NCBI RefSeq assembly: GCF_022693705.1
Contig: NZ_CP094288.1
Location: 734,443-798,442, forward strand
DNA from: Infirmifilum sp. NZ
GTDB lineage: Archaea > Thermoproteota > Thermoprotei > Thermofilales > Thermofilaceae
Direction: 5' to 3'
Length of the DNA: 64,000 bases
Shown here: in pieces, positions 16,920 through 26,512 of the stretch
How positions within the stretch are numbered: the first letter of the stretch is position 1
Layout: every line of letters begins with the position of its first letter
The notes under the pieces: model-generated
Databases searched by the model: none
Told to the model about the DNA's origin: nothing
What the model saw: only the letters and a program-made list of their open reading frames with translations
Position numbers and translations under genes: made by a program

Positions 16920-17663
16920 TTACTTCTGCGCTCTTGGAACGCCTTTTCTGCGGCCAGTTCTGCGAGCGGCTATATGCCCTACTTTCCTCCCGGGAGGCGC
17001 GTTCCGGGGAGCTGGTGTTAAGCCCTTCGGGTGGTGGCCACCTCCAGCTGGGTGCGCGTACGGCGACATTGCCTTGCCCCTCACTTTGGGGTACTTAAAG
17101 GACTTGGCACGGGACCAGTGGTACATCTTACCAGCCTTAAGAAACGGTTTTTCGGTACGTCCCCCTGCGGCAACCATACCCACAGTAGCGCGCGCATTGC
17201 TGTCCACCTCTTTGACTTTCTTGGATGGAAGCTGCAACAGAGTTTTGCCGTTTGAGTGAGCTAAGATCGTGGCATATGCTCCGCTGCTTCGCGCTATTTT
17301 ACCCCCGTCCCCAGGGCGAATCTCGATGTTTGATACTATCGTACCTTCAGGTGCATTGCCTACTTCAATAATGCTTCCAAGCACCACGGGGGCTTTAGCA
17401 CCATAGTAGATTTTTTGACCAACTGCCAGTCCCTCTGGGGGTATCATAACCATTTCCCTGCCGTCCTCAAATCTCACAATGGCCAGTGGCGTACCTCTGC
17501 CGGGCTCGTGGATAAGGGCCTTCACGTAGCCGACTAAGACCTTGTTTTTGAACTCCTCTGCGTTGTACTCGGGGTAGCGTGCCGGTGCCACACGCTTCCA
17601 GCCTGGATTTCTAAACACTGATCCACCGCGTCCCCTGCGTTGAACCAGTATTCTTTTACCCAT
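16920..17663 (-). CDS. rpl2: ribosomal protein L2
   Basis: Peptidyl-transferase centre protein. N-terminal GKRILVQRRGRGGSVFRNPG, central SBDS-like barrel, and the conserved GRTEKPFLKAGKMYHW...VRGKAMSPYAHPAGGGHH segment, with the catalytic-centre His, near residue 200. 247 residues. Follows L23 by 9 bases. Confidence 0.97.
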   Translation of the reverse strand: MGKRILVQRRGRGGSVFRNPGWKRVAPARYPEYNAEEFKNKVLVGYVKALIHEPGRGTPLAIVRFEDGREMVMIPPEGLAVGQKIYYGAKAPVVLGSIIEVGNAPEGTIVSNIEIRPGDGGKIARSSGAYATILAHSNGKTLLQLPSKKVKEVDSNARATVGMVAAGGRTEKPFLKAGKMYHWSRAKSFKYPKVRGKAMSPYAHPAGGGHHPKGLTPAPRNAPPGRKVGHIAARRTGRRKGVPRAQK

Positions 17664-17672
17664 TTAAACCAC

Positions 17673-17942
17673 CTACACCATTCCCATACGTGTAGCTATA
17701 TCTGAGGCCGAGTATTCCTTAGAGAGTTTTACATAAGCTTTTTTCCTGCCGTCCATCGTAATCAAGGTGTTCACCTTCTCAACCTTCACTCCGAACATTC
17801 GCTCAACCTCTTCCTTTATTTGTTTCTTGGTGGCGCGGCGATCGACTATGAATGTCAGGGTGTTAGCTTGCTCTATCAACCTCAATGTCTTTTCTGTTAA
17901 ATGCGGCCTAATGATTACACCTTGACCACTACCCATTATCAC
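17673..17942 (-). CDS. rpl23: ribosomal protein L23
   Basis: Exit-tunnel protein and docking point for SRP and NAC. Typical core [20 protein letters not shown] and [17 protein letters not shown]. 89 residues. The upstream L4 stop overlaps its start by 4 bases. Confidence 0.96.
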   Translation of the reverse strand: MIMGSGQGVIIRPHLTEKTLRLIEQANTLTFIVDRRATKKQIKEEVERMFGVKVEKVNTLITMDGRKKAYVKLSKEYSASDIATRMGMV

Positions 17943-18739
17943 ACCACCATAACGGAGTTAAGTCTCTCCTCTAGTACTTTTAGCGCCCCCACAGTGTAGA
18001 CCGTGAGGCGCCCGGGTACGCCTCCTGGAGCAAGATGCGACACCGTGAGTTTTTGTGCACTAACAACGTCGACTCCAGGCATGTTTCCGGCAGCCTTAGT
18101 CAAATTCTTAGCATCAGCTACGACGATTAGAAGGCTCCTCGGTTTCTTGTACCTGCGTCCGCGCATTTTGCCTTTACCGGCTCTAATTCTCACCCGCTCA
18201 GCGGCCCGTTCCACGTCTGCCCAGAGCCCAAGGTTTTTAAGTACTGTTCTTAACTCGGATGCCTTGCTAATCCTCTCGAAATCGTCTGTGACAATTATAG
18301 GAAGTTGTTTTTCCGGCACGATGTGACCTCGGCGTTGCACGAGTTCCCTCGAGGCTGTTGCGGCTAAAGCGGAGGCAAGTGCAAGAGTTTTCTCCTTCTT
18401 GTTAATGCGCTCTTTGATAATCTTCTCGACTTTTGGGGGATGCGCCCTCCTTCCCTTTACTGCCTGAGGTACTCGGGCTGCTCTTAAACCTCCTTTAATT
18501 CTAGCAACTCTTGCGATGCCGTGGCCTACGCCAAGGCTTTCAGCGGTGGTTCGCAGACCAGCAAGGGGATCTGTACCCTTAGGCTGCAGTTTGGATGTGA
18601 AGATTGCAAGGAAAGCCCGTCTTATTAAGTCGAAACGCACTGGCATGCTGAAGAATTTCGGAAGCTGAACTTTACCGGCTTCCTTTCCCTCCATGTCGTA
18701 AACTGTCGCTTCCCTTAGAACAAGTTCGGCGCTACCCAT
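17939..18739 (-). CDS. rpl4: ribosomal protein L4
   Basis: Large-subunit tunnel protein with the extended loop ([20 protein letters not shown]). 266 residues. Core motifs [19 protein letters not shown] and the C-terminal [16 protein letters not shown] are present. It lies 6 bases after L3 and overlaps L23. Confidence 0.96.
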   Translation of the reverse strand: MGSAELVLREATVYDMEGKEAGKVQLPKFFSMPVRFDLIRRAFLAIFTSKLQPKGTDPLAGLRTTAESLGVGHGIARVARIKGGLRAARVPQAVKGRRAHPPKVEKIIKERINKKEKTLALASALAATASRELVQRRGHIVPEKQLPIIVTDDFERISKASELRTVLKNLGLWADVERAAERVRIRAGKGKMRGRRYKKPRSLLIVVADAKNLTKAAGNMPGVDVVSAQKLTVSHLAPGGVPGRLTVYTVGALKVLEERLNSVMVV

Positions 18740-18745
18740 CTACGC

Positions 18746-19753
18746 TCACCCGCTTGCCTGAGGCCATGGCTGAGTGCTTATATAAACTACCTTAGGCGGC
18801 TCGACGGGCTTGTGGAGTCGTATAGGCATCCTTAGCTTAACTAGTCGCTTAATCGCACCAGGGATGCTTCCTTCAACGAGGATATACTTTGTCCTTATGA
18901 GACCGTAGTGAGGCCAACCGCCCGGGGGGTTTATGTTCTCAGAGCTTGCATCGCCGATCTTCAGTATCCTTTTATTGTACTCCGTTCTCTGGTGAAAACC
19001 TGTTTGACCAGGGAAGGGAGTGTAGAACATTATTGCTGGACCTTGAGGACCGACGCTTCCTATTCTCCTGTGGCCCTTCCGGTGCTTATGCCACCGCGGC
19101 ATCTCCATTACCCCAAACCTCTTTACCACGCCTTGAAAGCCTTTGCCTTTACTGACAGCTATGACGTCCACGTAGTCGCCTTCCTTGAAAACCTCTCCTA
19201 CATCGATCTCCTTGCCTAAACGGCTGAGAGCGAAATCCAGCGCCTCAGATGGCGATCCACCGACCGCGATCTCAAAGACCTCGGGCTTTTTCTTCCCTAA
19301 CCCTGTAATACGAGGCTGTGTAGCGACAATCAATCGTACCTCCTGCACTTTGTCGCGGACTTCCTCTATTTTTTTCCTCTGCTCCTCGAAGTAGTTCTCC
19401 TTCTTAGGAGCAGTGAACGCGCGCTTCAAATCTTCCGGAAGCTTCGGGGCCCATAGCTCTCCTATAGCTTTCAAACCATAAAAGCCCGACGCGTAAACAC
19501 GAACACCGACAACGCGGAGAGGAGGAACCTCAACGACGGTAGCAGGGTACACCCTCTCCTGACCGTAGAAGGGGCTGTTCTTGTTCATCTCCACGCCTAC
19601 AACGTGAACCATACCCACCTTGTAACCAGCAAAGCCTAACGGGACAACCCTGTTGACTTTAGGCCAGCGACGAATCCTAGCTACGATGCTTCGCGCCCTT
19701 TTCCGCGGGTAATACGCTCGAGACCCTCTACGTGGCCTATGACCCTTCGCCAT
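18746..19753 (-). CDS. rpl3: ribosomal protein L3
   Basis: Early assembly protein near the peptidyl-transferase centre. N-terminal GHRPRRGSRAYYPRKRA, the W-finger region KGKGFQGVVKRFGV, and PGQTGFHQRTEYNKRILKIG are visible. 335 residues, usual for archaea. First gene of the L3-L4-L23-L2 run; the SPOUT gene lies upstream across a 274-base spacer. Confidence 0.96.
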   Translation of the reverse strand: MAKGHRPRRGSRAYYPRKRARSIVARIRRWPKVNRVVPLGFAGYKVGMVHVVGVEMNKNSPFYGQERVYPATVVEVPPLRVVGVRVYASGFYGLKAIGELWAPKLPEDLKRAFTAPKKENYFEEQRKKIEEVRDKVQEVRLIVATQPRITGLGKKKPEVFEIAVGGSPSEALDFALSRLGKEIDVGEVFKEGDYVDVIAVSKGKGFQGVVKRFGVMEMPRWHKHRKGHRRIGSVGPQGPAIMFYTPFPGQTGFHQRTEYNKRILKIGDASSENINPPGGWPHYGLIRTKYILVEGSIPGAIKRLVKLRMPIRLHKPVEPPKVVYISTQPWPQASG

Positions 19754-20027
19754 TCACATTCACCACAGCTCCTAGGATACACCTCTTCGCTTTTACAAGT
19801 GTAGGTTTATTAAATTTACTCTACACGACCTGTGGTTGAGTAGTCACCGCTTTTATCAACAGTCCCCATGTTTGATTCGGCTTTGCCTTAGTCCCATAGA
19901 CCTCACCGATCACGACGATGCGTCTAATAAGCGCAGAAGCAATAAGGCACGTAGCAGTCGCACCTACTACGTTAGGGGCAGGCCACGCGGTAACAACAGG
20001 TTTGGCGACAGCCGGAAAGACGAGGAG

Positions 20028-20870
20028 TCAATCAAGGACTAAGTTTAGAAGCGATAACGTAGCGAGGACAGCTTCCTCAGTTCTGACTGTGCGTGTTCCT
20101 TGACAGGGAATCGTGTTCAAGACGAAATCTACCAGTTCATCAACATTAACATTCTCCTCTTTCCCTATCTCATATACCCCTTTCTTCAAGCTACCGAAAA
20201 GAAGCAACACCCCCTTAGCTTCCCGCTCTTCCACCTCAGAAGTTAGAGCCTTCAAGAAGGCTAAGTCTACAGTTCTACCTCGCCGAGATGTGGCAATGAT
20301 CATAAAATTCCTCCTCTTGTAGTGCTCCACCAGGGGTTGCATTCCTTGGAAGCAGATGACCTTAAACCCCCAGTAAACCTCAACCTCGCTGGAGGAAGCC
20401 AGGAACCAAGCATCGCCAACTCGCTTCACCGTGACCCGGGATCCTATTTTCCCTTCCCCCACCGCTAGAACAGGCTTATCCAGACCTATGTCTACGAGTA
20501 CCCTGCCTTCTTTCTTTGCAAGTATAACTCCCTCCCTGTATTTTAGATCATCGTTTCTCAGCTGATGAGACGGTATCGCAAGAGGAGGAACTAGGCCAAT
20601 GTATTTTAAAGAGGGTTTCTTAGGGATGATTTTTCTCCTGAGGTACTGCGGTGTCTCTAAAGCTTCCACAACATCTTTAATAGCGTCACATGGATAGCTT
20701 TCGTGAACGTAAACAGCCAGTTCTTCCACTCTGAATATTGCGGCAGCCCTAGCGAGGAGCGCTATGTGAAAGGTTTTCGCCGGTTCTGGAAGGTTGGAGA
20801 AGTTTGAGGAGGGGAGAGCTACCGCTCTTGTGTATGTGGGTTTGCGGGGAGGATACGCGCACGTTAGCAT
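20028..20870 (-). CDS. SPOUT-class RNA methyltransferase (DUF171 family)
   Basis: A putative SAM-dependent RNA methyltransferase of the trefoil-knot fold, commonly found just upstream of L3 in archaea. N-terminal VALPSSNFSNLPEPAKT then ALLARAAAIFRVEELAVYV; an OB-like insert (residues ~115-165); and the knot region GVLLLFGSLKKGVYEI with the C-terminal NTIPCQGTRTVRTEEAVLAT. 280 residues. The stop is where family members normally end. An in-frame open stretch of 68 codons follows the TGA but looks accidental. Confidence 0.85.
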   Translation of the reverse strand: MLTCAYPPRKPTYTRAVALPSSNFSNLPEPAKTFHIALLARAAAIFRVEELAVYVHESYPCDAIKDVVEALETPQYLRRKIIPKKPSLKYIGLVPPLAIPSHQLRNDDLKYREGVILAKKEGRVLVDIGLDKPVLAVGEGKIGSRVTVKRVGDAWFLASSSEVEVYWGFKVICFQGMQPLVEHYKRRNFMIIATSRRGRTVDLAFLKALTSEVEEREAKGVLLLFGSLKKGVYEIGKEENVNVDELVDFVLNTIPCQGTRTVRTEEAVLATLSLLNLVLD

Positions 20871-20878
20871 CGATTATC

Positions 20879-20983
20879 CTACTTTTCCGGCTGCTTCTCC
20901 TTCGTCTTCGCTGCCTGAGCTTTCTCCTTGGAGAGCTCCCTCTTCTTCTCGATGAAGATGGAGGTCCTTTGACGTCCTCCCAT
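20879..20983 (-). CDS. 34-residue basic MGG peptide resembling the N-terminal tail of ribosomal protein S25e
   Basis: The ATG at 20983 has a near-perfect Shine-Dalgarno (AGGAGGTG, six bases upstream), which makes this short frame convincing. The peptide begins MGGRQRTSIFIEKKREL and ends in a Lys/Glu/Gln-rich stretch closing with KEKQPEK. Archaeal S25e proteins begin with MGG and a Lys-rich tail before their winged-helix domain. Here the frame stops at TAG and the SPOUT gene begins 8 bases later, so no winged-helix part follows. Identity as S25e-derived is inference; it could be an independent small ribosome-associated protein. Confidence 0.55.
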   Translation of the reverse strand: MGGRQRTSIFIEKKRELSKEKAQAAKTKEKQPEK

Positions 20984-21036
20984 CTTTGACACCTCCTGAT
21001 TACAGCGCGTTTACTATTTAAATTCTCCGTTTAAAC

Positions 21037-21249
21037 CTAGTCAACTGCTACCCAGTAAGCCATTTTCCCCCTTCTTTCCTCCTTGACTTTACCTTCGCGC
21101 AGTAGGAGCCTCAAAATGTAGAATACCTGGCTGTGGGAAAGACCCAGGTCTCTCACTATCTCGACTGTCGGGATGGGCCCGTGCTTCTTTAAGTACTCAT
21201 GGATGAGTTTTTTCCTCTCAATTATTTTGTCAGTAACCTTCCTGGGCAT
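21037..21249 (-). CDS. small winged-helix DNA/RNA-binding protein
   Basis: Seventy residues from the ATG at 21249 (MPRKVTDKIIERKKLI), almost entirely one winged-helix domain: helix HEYLKKHG, turn PIPTVEIVRDLGLSHSQVF, recognition helix YILRLLLREGKV, wing ERRGKMAYWV. A TTG at 21306 would add 19 residues, but that stretch contains a TTAATATA-like promoter element, so the ATG is preferred. It lies just upstream of the MGG peptide on the same strand and may be a regulator or, less likely, the detached winged-helix half of S25e. Confidence 0.65.
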   Translation of the reverse strand: MPRKVTDKIIERKKLIHEYLKKHGPIPTVEIVRDLGLSHSQVFYILRLLLREGKVKEERRGKMAYWVAVD

Positions 21250-21360
21250 TTTTATTTCACCAGCTTTTATTGCCTTTATGTATATTAAAACTTTATTTTG
21301 ACTCAAGAAAGCGAAAGATTACTTATGAGGTCGAGTTTCACGTAGTGTATAGGAGTTACA

Positions 21361-22803
21361 CTACTCGCCCAGTAGCCGCGAAAGCGATGGGTACATTTCC
21401 AGTGCACGCTCACTGGCCAGGATCGAGTAATACTGGATGATTATTCCGACCAGCAGAAGAATCCCCGTACCCCCTCCCATGGCTCTTAGCAGGTCGCTTA
21501 GAACGGCGATAGCACCTATCAGAACGCTACTGAGGATCGTCAGACTCCAGATGTATCGCCTGAGCATGTTCGCAATAACCTTCTCACTCTTCCTAAACCC
21601 AGGTATCTGTAGTTGAGCTTTGGCAAGCTGCTCAGCTTGGCTCTCGGGGTCCATACCGGAAGTTATAATCCATGCAACGCCAAATAGAACCGCTAGGATG
21701 ATGTAAAGCAAAGAGTAGATTAGAACATGCAGGGGGTCATTGATTACGGAGAAGAGAGAGCGTGGCGGGGTTATGTAGTAGACCAGGCTTCCTGGCATGG
21801 GAATTGGGCCATTCGAAGTGTAGTTGTACATCGCAATTATGTTCAGGTAAGGGTTCGTGTTTCCGGGGTTTACGCGAGGCCAGAGGGCTTGTGTTATCAT
21901 TACAATATTGGCGTATAATGCGCCTACAAGGATTACCGGCATTACGGAGACGTAGAGGAGTTTTAACGGTATGCGCGTGCGCATTCCACTAAACCTGGCG
22001 CTTGCCACAGGTATAGTTACTTTTGTGCTTTCAAGGTACGCCAAGAATAGTAGAAGGAAAATCATCGAGGCAAAGCCTACTAAGTCAGGATAGCCCGAGG
22101 GTCGAAGGATTGCATAGCGAAGGAGCGTAGAGTTCCCCGTTGTAGCAAAGGTGGCGATACCCACGGCCAGCGATGGGAAAAAGCCATAATACAGGCCATC
22201 CGCCAGGGGGCCTATCGGGCTGAACAGCTCCCAGAATATTTGCTGTGCTACTCCGGCAGCTATGAATAGGCTAACTGCGCTACCCACGCCCCAGCCTTTC
22301 TCAAGCATGTCGTTCATTAGAATAACGAAGATGCTTGCGACGAGTAGCTGGGCGAAAACGAGGTACTGTTGTGTAGTGGTGAGGACGCCGTACACACCAC
22401 CGTATATGTAGGCGAAAGCCTCCAGTGCGGCGAAAACAATAGCGGTGAGTTTCTGTAGCCCGGCGAAGGTTCTGCGGCCTTCCCTGGTTGTAAGATCCAA
22501 GTTAATTATCTTGCTACCGACGAGAAGCTCCCACACTATTCCCGACGTGACTATCGGACCTATTCCGAGCTCTATCAAAGTCCCTCTTTTTGAGGCCATG
22601 ACTATGCGTAGGAACTCGAGTGCACCGATGGTTCCCTGAGTCTGTCTAGGAATACCGTATAGCGGGATCTGTCCCAATAGGAAGTACGCTATTAGAACTA
22701 AGGCCGTCCAGAATAGTCTTTCCCCAAGGCTTGGCTTCCTTGAGGGGCGCTCGACTTCAGGTAGTACTCTGAATATGAGCGACAACCGTTCATAAGTGCT
22801 CAA
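21361..22803 (-). CDS. secY: preprotein translocase subunit SecY
   Basis: Ten-helix channel of the Sec translocon in the cytoplasmic membrane. Plug-region and TM2 features (LLGQIPLYGIP), LIELGIGPIVTSGIVWELLVG, and the cytosolic loop before TM7 (STKVTIPVASARFSG, with RIPLKLLYVSVMPVIL) are visible. 480 residues. Overlaps the L15 stop by 4 bases, the standard archaeal arrangement. Confidence 0.97.
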   Translation of the reverse strand: MSTYERLSLIFRVLPEVERPSRKPSLGERLFWTALVLIAYFLLGQIPLYGIPRQTQGTIGALEFLRIVMASKRGTLIELGIGPIVTSGIVWELLVGSKIINLDLTTREGRRTFAGLQKLTAIVFAALEAFAYIYGGVYGVLTTTQQYLVFAQLLVASIFVILMNDMLEKGWGVGSAVSLFIAAGVAQQIFWELFSPIGPLADGLYYGFFPSLAVGIATFATTGNSTLLRYAILRPSGYPDLVGFASMIFLLLFLAYLESTKVTIPVASARFSGMRTRIPLKLLYVSVMPVILVGALYANIVMITQALWPRVNPGNTNPYLNIIAMYNYTSNGPIPMPGSLVYYITPPRSLFSVINDPLHVLIYSLLYIILAVLFGVAWIITSGMDPESQAEQLAKAQLQIPGFRKSEKVIANMLRRYIWSLTILSSVLIGAIAVLSDLLRAMGGGTGILLLVGIIIQYYSILASERALEMYPSLSRLLGE

Positions 22804-23252
22804 TTGGCTTCACCAGGTGTAACGACCTTCCCTCCGGCCCCCGAAATCTTCGCGATAGCTTGCTCGGTAGCTTTATGAACCCGCACTACGATTTTTTTCG
22901 AAACCCTTCCACTCCCCGTCAGTTTATTCACACCTAGTAGCGTCAGGTCGACGTAGTAACTGTCACCGCTTCTTGTTGCGACCCCAAGGTTTACGAGCTC
23001 CTCTATCTTTTCATCGAGCACACCGACGTTGAGCGCCCTGAACTGCACTACAAGTGATGGATGCCTTGTAAAACCATGCGACCCGTACCAGTCAGGGGCA
23101 TACTTTACCGTCCAGCTCCACTTGTGCTTGTGGTAGCCAACATATCCCCTGCCGCCCTTCCTGCCGCTTCTCCTGTGTTGCGCTACTCTCCCCCACCCGT
23201 GTGTTCGGCTACCGCGATAGTACCGGCTTTTCTTTTCACGGCGTCTGACCAC
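22800..23252 (-). CDS. rpl15: ribosomal protein L15
   Basis: Large-subunit assembly protein. N-terminal SRYYRGSRTHGWGRVAQHRR and GGRGYVGYHKHKWSW are archaeal L15 hallmarks. 150 residues. A 232-base A/T-rich spacer without a gene separates it from L30, so secY-L15 may have its own promoter. Confidence 0.96.
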   Translation of the reverse strand: MVRRREKKSRYYRGSRTHGWGRVAQHRRSGRKGGRGYVGYHKHKWSWTVKYAPDWYGSHGFTRHPSLVVQFRALNVGVLDEKIEELVNLGVATRSGDSYYVDLTLLGVNKLTGSGRVSKKIVVRVHKATEQAIAKISGAGGKVVTPGEAN

Positions 23253-23484
23253 GTTGATGCCACCTCAATGAGTCTTAGGGGAGTCTTTTTTAAGTTTATT
23301 GCACACTAAGAGTAGAAAGATAGGTGACTGATCGCTTTTCCATCCTCATGTTCCCCACTTCCTATTCTTCCACAAGATGATTGAGAGAACTCAAGGCTTA
23401 ATTTCAAAATTTTGACTTTACAATAAATGCAGTATGAGATTTAAAAATCCAATGCGTTGATAAGCTGAGAAGTATAAATTATTC

Positions 23485-23955
23485 CTATAGCATTTTAAGT
23501 ATTAGATCGTTTATGGCTTCCCCTCTATAGCCGGTCTCGCCACCAGCTCTGATGTTTTTCTTTATAGTCCCTTTGAAGCCGCCAGAAGGGGGGCGGAGCC
23601 TAAATACCGGCTTTAGCCCTGGAATATCTTCTAGCTTAACTTCACCCTTGAGCAGGGCATCTGCGAGCTCTTCAAAGCTCCCATATCCGATTTTTCGCAG
23701 ATACTCAAGCGTTAACTTCTTGTTGCCAGTTACCCTCGCCCTCCTCTTGAGCAACTCCACCAGCACGTCCCTACGTATTTCACCGTACGTCACCACGCTA
23801 CTCAGAGTTTTATCAAGCATCCCTCTAATTGAGGGAGTGTCTTGCACCAGTGTGGCATGAAACGTTTTGTGAAGCCTTAAAAGCTCTAAAGCCTTCTCCT
23901 CATCCGGGGACCTGTCAGGAATTCCCCGCAACCGTAGAACGAAGAGCAGCGCCAT
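23485..23955 (-). CDS. rpl30: ribosomal protein L30
   Basis: Archaeal/eukaryotic-length L30 (L7 family), 156 residues. N-terminal LLFVLRLRGIPDRSPDEEKAL and the C-terminal RLRPPSGGFKGTIKKN segment are diagnostic. Starts 6 bases after S5. Confidence 0.95.
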   Translation of the reverse strand: MALLFVLRLRGIPDRSPDEEKALELLRLHKTFHATLVQDTPSIRGMLDKTLSSVVTYGEIRRDVLVELLKRRARVTGNKKLTLEYLRKIGYGSFEELADALLKGEVKLEDIPGLKPVFRLRPPSGGFKGTIKKNIRAGGETGYRGEAINDLILKML

Positions 23956-23961
23956 CGTGAA

Positions 23962-24573
23962 TCACCAACTATCAGGTGAGTAAAACTTGTAGGTCTCTTT
24001 CAGAGCTTCATAAACAGCTTTAGCCATGTTATGCGTTGTGCGCGTTTCTCCGAAAGACCGGGACCACACGTCGTTGATGCCGGCAAGCCTAAGCACAGTT
24101 TTAGCTACATCTGAGGCAACAAGCCCGACCCCCTTTGGTGCCGGAATGAGCACGACACGGACGCTACCGCTCTTACCCTCAACCTGAAATGGAACACTGT
24201 GCGGCTCTCCGCATAGGCACTCCCAGCTCCCGCAGCCTCTCCGTACAGGTATGATGCTAAGCTTGGCCCTTCTAACAGCTTTGTCTATAGCTGTACCGAT
24301 GTGTTTGGATTTGCCCATACCTACTCCCACGTAGCCGTTTTCATTTCCAACAGCGACTGTTACTTGGTATTGGCTTACCTCGCCTGAGTCTGTTTGCCTT
24401 TGGACGAAGTTGACATTAAGGACTTCGAACTTCAGGTCAGGAAGAAGCGCATCAATGATCTCTACTTCCCTTATTGGGAGATTCCTGGCAAAGATCTCAT
24501 CGATAGATTTGATCTTACCTTCTGCTACCATCCTTCCGACCTGCGTGCGCGGAACCCAGCTTCCCAACGACAC
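23962..24573 (-). CDS. rps5: ribosomal protein S5
   Basis: Small-subunit decoding-fidelity protein. Domain order: N-terminal KH-like double-stranded RNA-binding part ([19 protein letters not shown]) then the C-terminal fold ([20 protein letters not shown]). The CxxxxCxC segment [16 protein letters not shown] is typical of archaeal S5 and may bind zinc. 203 residues. Confidence 0.96.
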   Translation of the reverse strand: MSLGSWVPRTQVGRMVAEGKIKSIDEIFARNLPIREVEIIDALLPDLKFEVLNVNFVQRQTDSGEVSQYQVTVAVGNENGYVGVGMGKSKHIGTAIDKAVRRAKLSIIPVRRGCGSWECLCGEPHSVPFQVEGKSGSVRVVLIPAPKGVGLVASDVAKTVLRLAGINDVWSRSFGETRTTHNMAKAVYEALKETYKFYSPDSW

Positions 24574-24621
24574 AGAGACCCACCTTCAAGCGTTACACTA
24601 CGACATGTTAAATACCTTACC

Positions 24622-25212
24622 TTATGTAAAGGCTTTAAGTATACGCTGCCTTACTTCCTCAAAATGTTCTGGAAGGTCTTCAGGGTTTAAGCCGTTTGCT
24701 AGGTACTGCGAGAAACGCTTAGCGTACATCTCAGGGTCGTTTTCCTTTAGGAGTTTGGCGTATGAGGCTATGTGTTCTCCTCGCACTCTACTTTCGTCGG
24801 GGAATATCCCCTCCCCAGCAGGCACATGAAGGCCAGCGTCGATGGCACCCTTAGCCGCCGCAAAGACCCTGCCTCCTTTTATGGGTCTATGCAATCCTAT
24901 ATCAAGCACTGCCTCCTCTACCCCATTTTTCTTGGCCTTAAGCGCTGCAAGCAGACCGAGGAGGTATACAGCAGGAGTGTTCTTCAACCCTCCTTTCCAC
25001 CCGAATTTTTTCAGCTCGTTTGAGTGCGCAGAAACCAGCGTGATGTCTCCTTTAGGATCAGCTCTCACGATCTGGACAATCGCGGTTCTGGAGAGTATTC
25101 TTACCACTAGCCTGGGTTTCTTAGACATTATCAGCTTTCTTCGCTTGTAGTAGTTCGTCTTACCCTCCCTACGGCGTTTCAAGGCAACCCTGTATGTAGA
25201 CCCCCTAGCCAC
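24622..25212 (-). CDS. rpl18: ribosomal protein L18
   Basis: Binds 5S rRNA with L5. Archaeal form of 196 residues with N-terminal [20 protein letters not shown] and [20 protein letters not shown]. Overlaps L19e by 8 bases at its start. Confidence 0.96.
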   Translation of the reverse strand: MARGSTYRVALKRRREGKTNYYKRRKLIMSKKPRLVVRILSRTAIVQIVRADPKGDITLVSAHSNELKKFGWKGGLKNTPAVYLLGLLAALKAKKNGVEEAVLDIGLHRPIKGGRVFAAAKGAIDAGLHVPAGEGIFPDESRVRGEHIASYAKLLKENDPEMYAKRFSQYLANGLNPEDLPEHFEEVRQRILKAFT

Positions 25213-25648
25213 TTCCGCTCACCTTAATTATACCGTGTTCGTGCAAGTACATTCTTAGGTGCGCTACACTCCTAAACATGCCTCCTTTAATCAGCTTGTA
25301 AACTCTCCAAAACTCCTTCTTCTCTATTAAACCTTTGTTTTTCAGTGCCTTAAGGAAGCGCCTTTGCGCCCTTACTCTGGCCATCCATAGCTCCTTTTCG
25401 TCTACTCTTGGCCCCTTTTTGCTACCGGGGCCTCTACTCCTTCTCTTAGCTCTCTTGATCCTGTGACGACCACGCGATGGCGTCGACGGTGGAAGAACTC
25501 TAATCACACCGTCTTTTATGAGCCGCCGAACATCATCGCGACTTATAGCTGCGGCTACCTCCTCTAAGCGCGTGGGGTCTATCCATATTCTGCTCTCCCC
25601 AACTTCGAGCACCTCTGATGCCAGTCTGCGAGCAACACTCACGTCCAT
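25205..25648 (-). CDS. rpl19e: ribosomal protein L19e
   Basis: Archaeal/eukaryotic-specific large-subunit protein. N-terminal [19 protein letters not shown] and the basic [19 protein letters not shown] stretch identify it. 147 residues, ends in the usual long helix. Three bases separate it from L32e. Confidence 0.96.
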   Translation of the reverse strand: MDVSVARRLASEVLEVGESRIWIDPTRLEEVAAAISRDDVRRLIKDGVIRVLPPSTPSRGRHRIKRAKRRSRGPGSKKGPRVDEKELWMARVRAQRRFLKALKNKGLIEKKEFWRVYKLIKGGMFRSVAHLRMYLHEHGIIKVSGSG

Positions 25649-25651
25649 CGG

Positions 25652-26098
25652 TTAAGCACCCCCTACGTTAAGCACGCGAATTCCTTTCTCTTCGGCCTTT
25701 TTAATGATTTCTATCCGCTTACGTCTCCCAACGGTGGACGCGATCCTTACTGCTTGTTTGGTTGGGTCTATCTTCTCGAGCTCTTCGGGGGAGTGAACGA
25801 TAACCTCCTCAAAGCCCGAAGGATGCAAGCCTCGAACAGCCGCTGGGCCTCTATAGCCGACCTTGACAAGAGGCGGGAACCCCTTCCTCTGCAACCTTAT
25901 CTGGTTGTCAAGACTTCTCCGAGGGCTACGCCACTTATCCTCTAACCGCTTGAGCCTCCATGAATTCATGCGTATGAATCTTGGCCTCGAGCGATTGAGA
26001 ACGGCGCGAAGCTGAAGCATCTTTGCCTTTTCAGGCGTGAGGGAGGGCTTTATCTTCTTAGGCTCTTTGGCACCTTCAACCTGTTTTTCCTCGCTCAT
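25652..26098 (-). CDS. rpl32e: ribosomal protein L32e
   Basis: Archaeal/eukaryotic-specific protein with RPRFIRMNSWRLKRLEDKW and SLDNQIRLQRKGFPPLVKVG. A charged N-terminal extension of about 35 residues precedes the core. 148 residues. Directly preceded by S8; the L6 gene usually found between them is absent. Confidence 0.95.
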   Translation of the reverse strand: MSEEKQVEGAKEPKKIKPSLTPEKAKMLQLRAVLNRSRPRFIRMNSWRLKRLEDKWRSPRRSLDNQIRLQRKGFPPLVKVGYRGPAAVRGLHPSGFEEVIVHSPEELEKIDPTKQAVRIASTVGRRKRIEIIKKAEEKGIRVLNVGGA

Positions 26099-26110
26099 TA
26101 AGCACCCCCT

Positions 26111-26500
26111 CTAATATACGTAAGCGATCAGTACACCGCCCAGGCCTCTGCTCTGGGCCTCACGATGACTCATTACACCCTGTGGTGTGGACACGATTAG
26201 AATGCCTATATCCCTTGAGGGGAGGAACTGTTGCTCCCATTTCGCATACTCGTCTTTTTTAACAGAGTACCTTGGTTTAATTGCACCGCACTTGTTAATC
26301 TTACCCGCTAGCTTAACGATGATTTTTCCTCCTCTGCCATCATTGATGTACTCAAAATCCTCGATGTAACCCTGCTGCTTCATGACGTTTAGTACGCGAG
26401 CTATTAACTTCGAAGATGGGTAAATGACGCACTCGCGATGACCTCTGACCTCGTTGTTCCAGATCGTTGCCATAGCATTAGCAAGTGTATCTAGCATCAT
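26111..26500 (-). CDS. rps8: ribosomal protein S8
   Basis: Small-subunit central-domain organiser. [17 protein letters not shown] at the start and the C-terminal [25 protein letters not shown] motif are visible. The ATG at 26500 is preferred because GGGTGG sits just upstream; a GTG at 26509 would add three residues. 129 residues. Confidence 0.95.
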   Translation of the reverse strand: MMLDTLANAMATIWNNEVRGHRECVIYPSSKLIARVLNVMKQQGYIEDFEYINDGRGGKIIVKLAGKINKCGAIKPRYSVKKDEYAKWEQQFLPSRDIGILIVSTPQGVMSHREAQSRGLGGVLIAYVY

Positions 26501-26512
26501 CCGTACCACCCT

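Noticed and set aside
19821..20027. In-frame continuation of the SPOUT gene after TGA (68 codons), suggesting read-through
   Set aside because: The family normally ends where the TGA is, and an open frame of this length is expected by chance.
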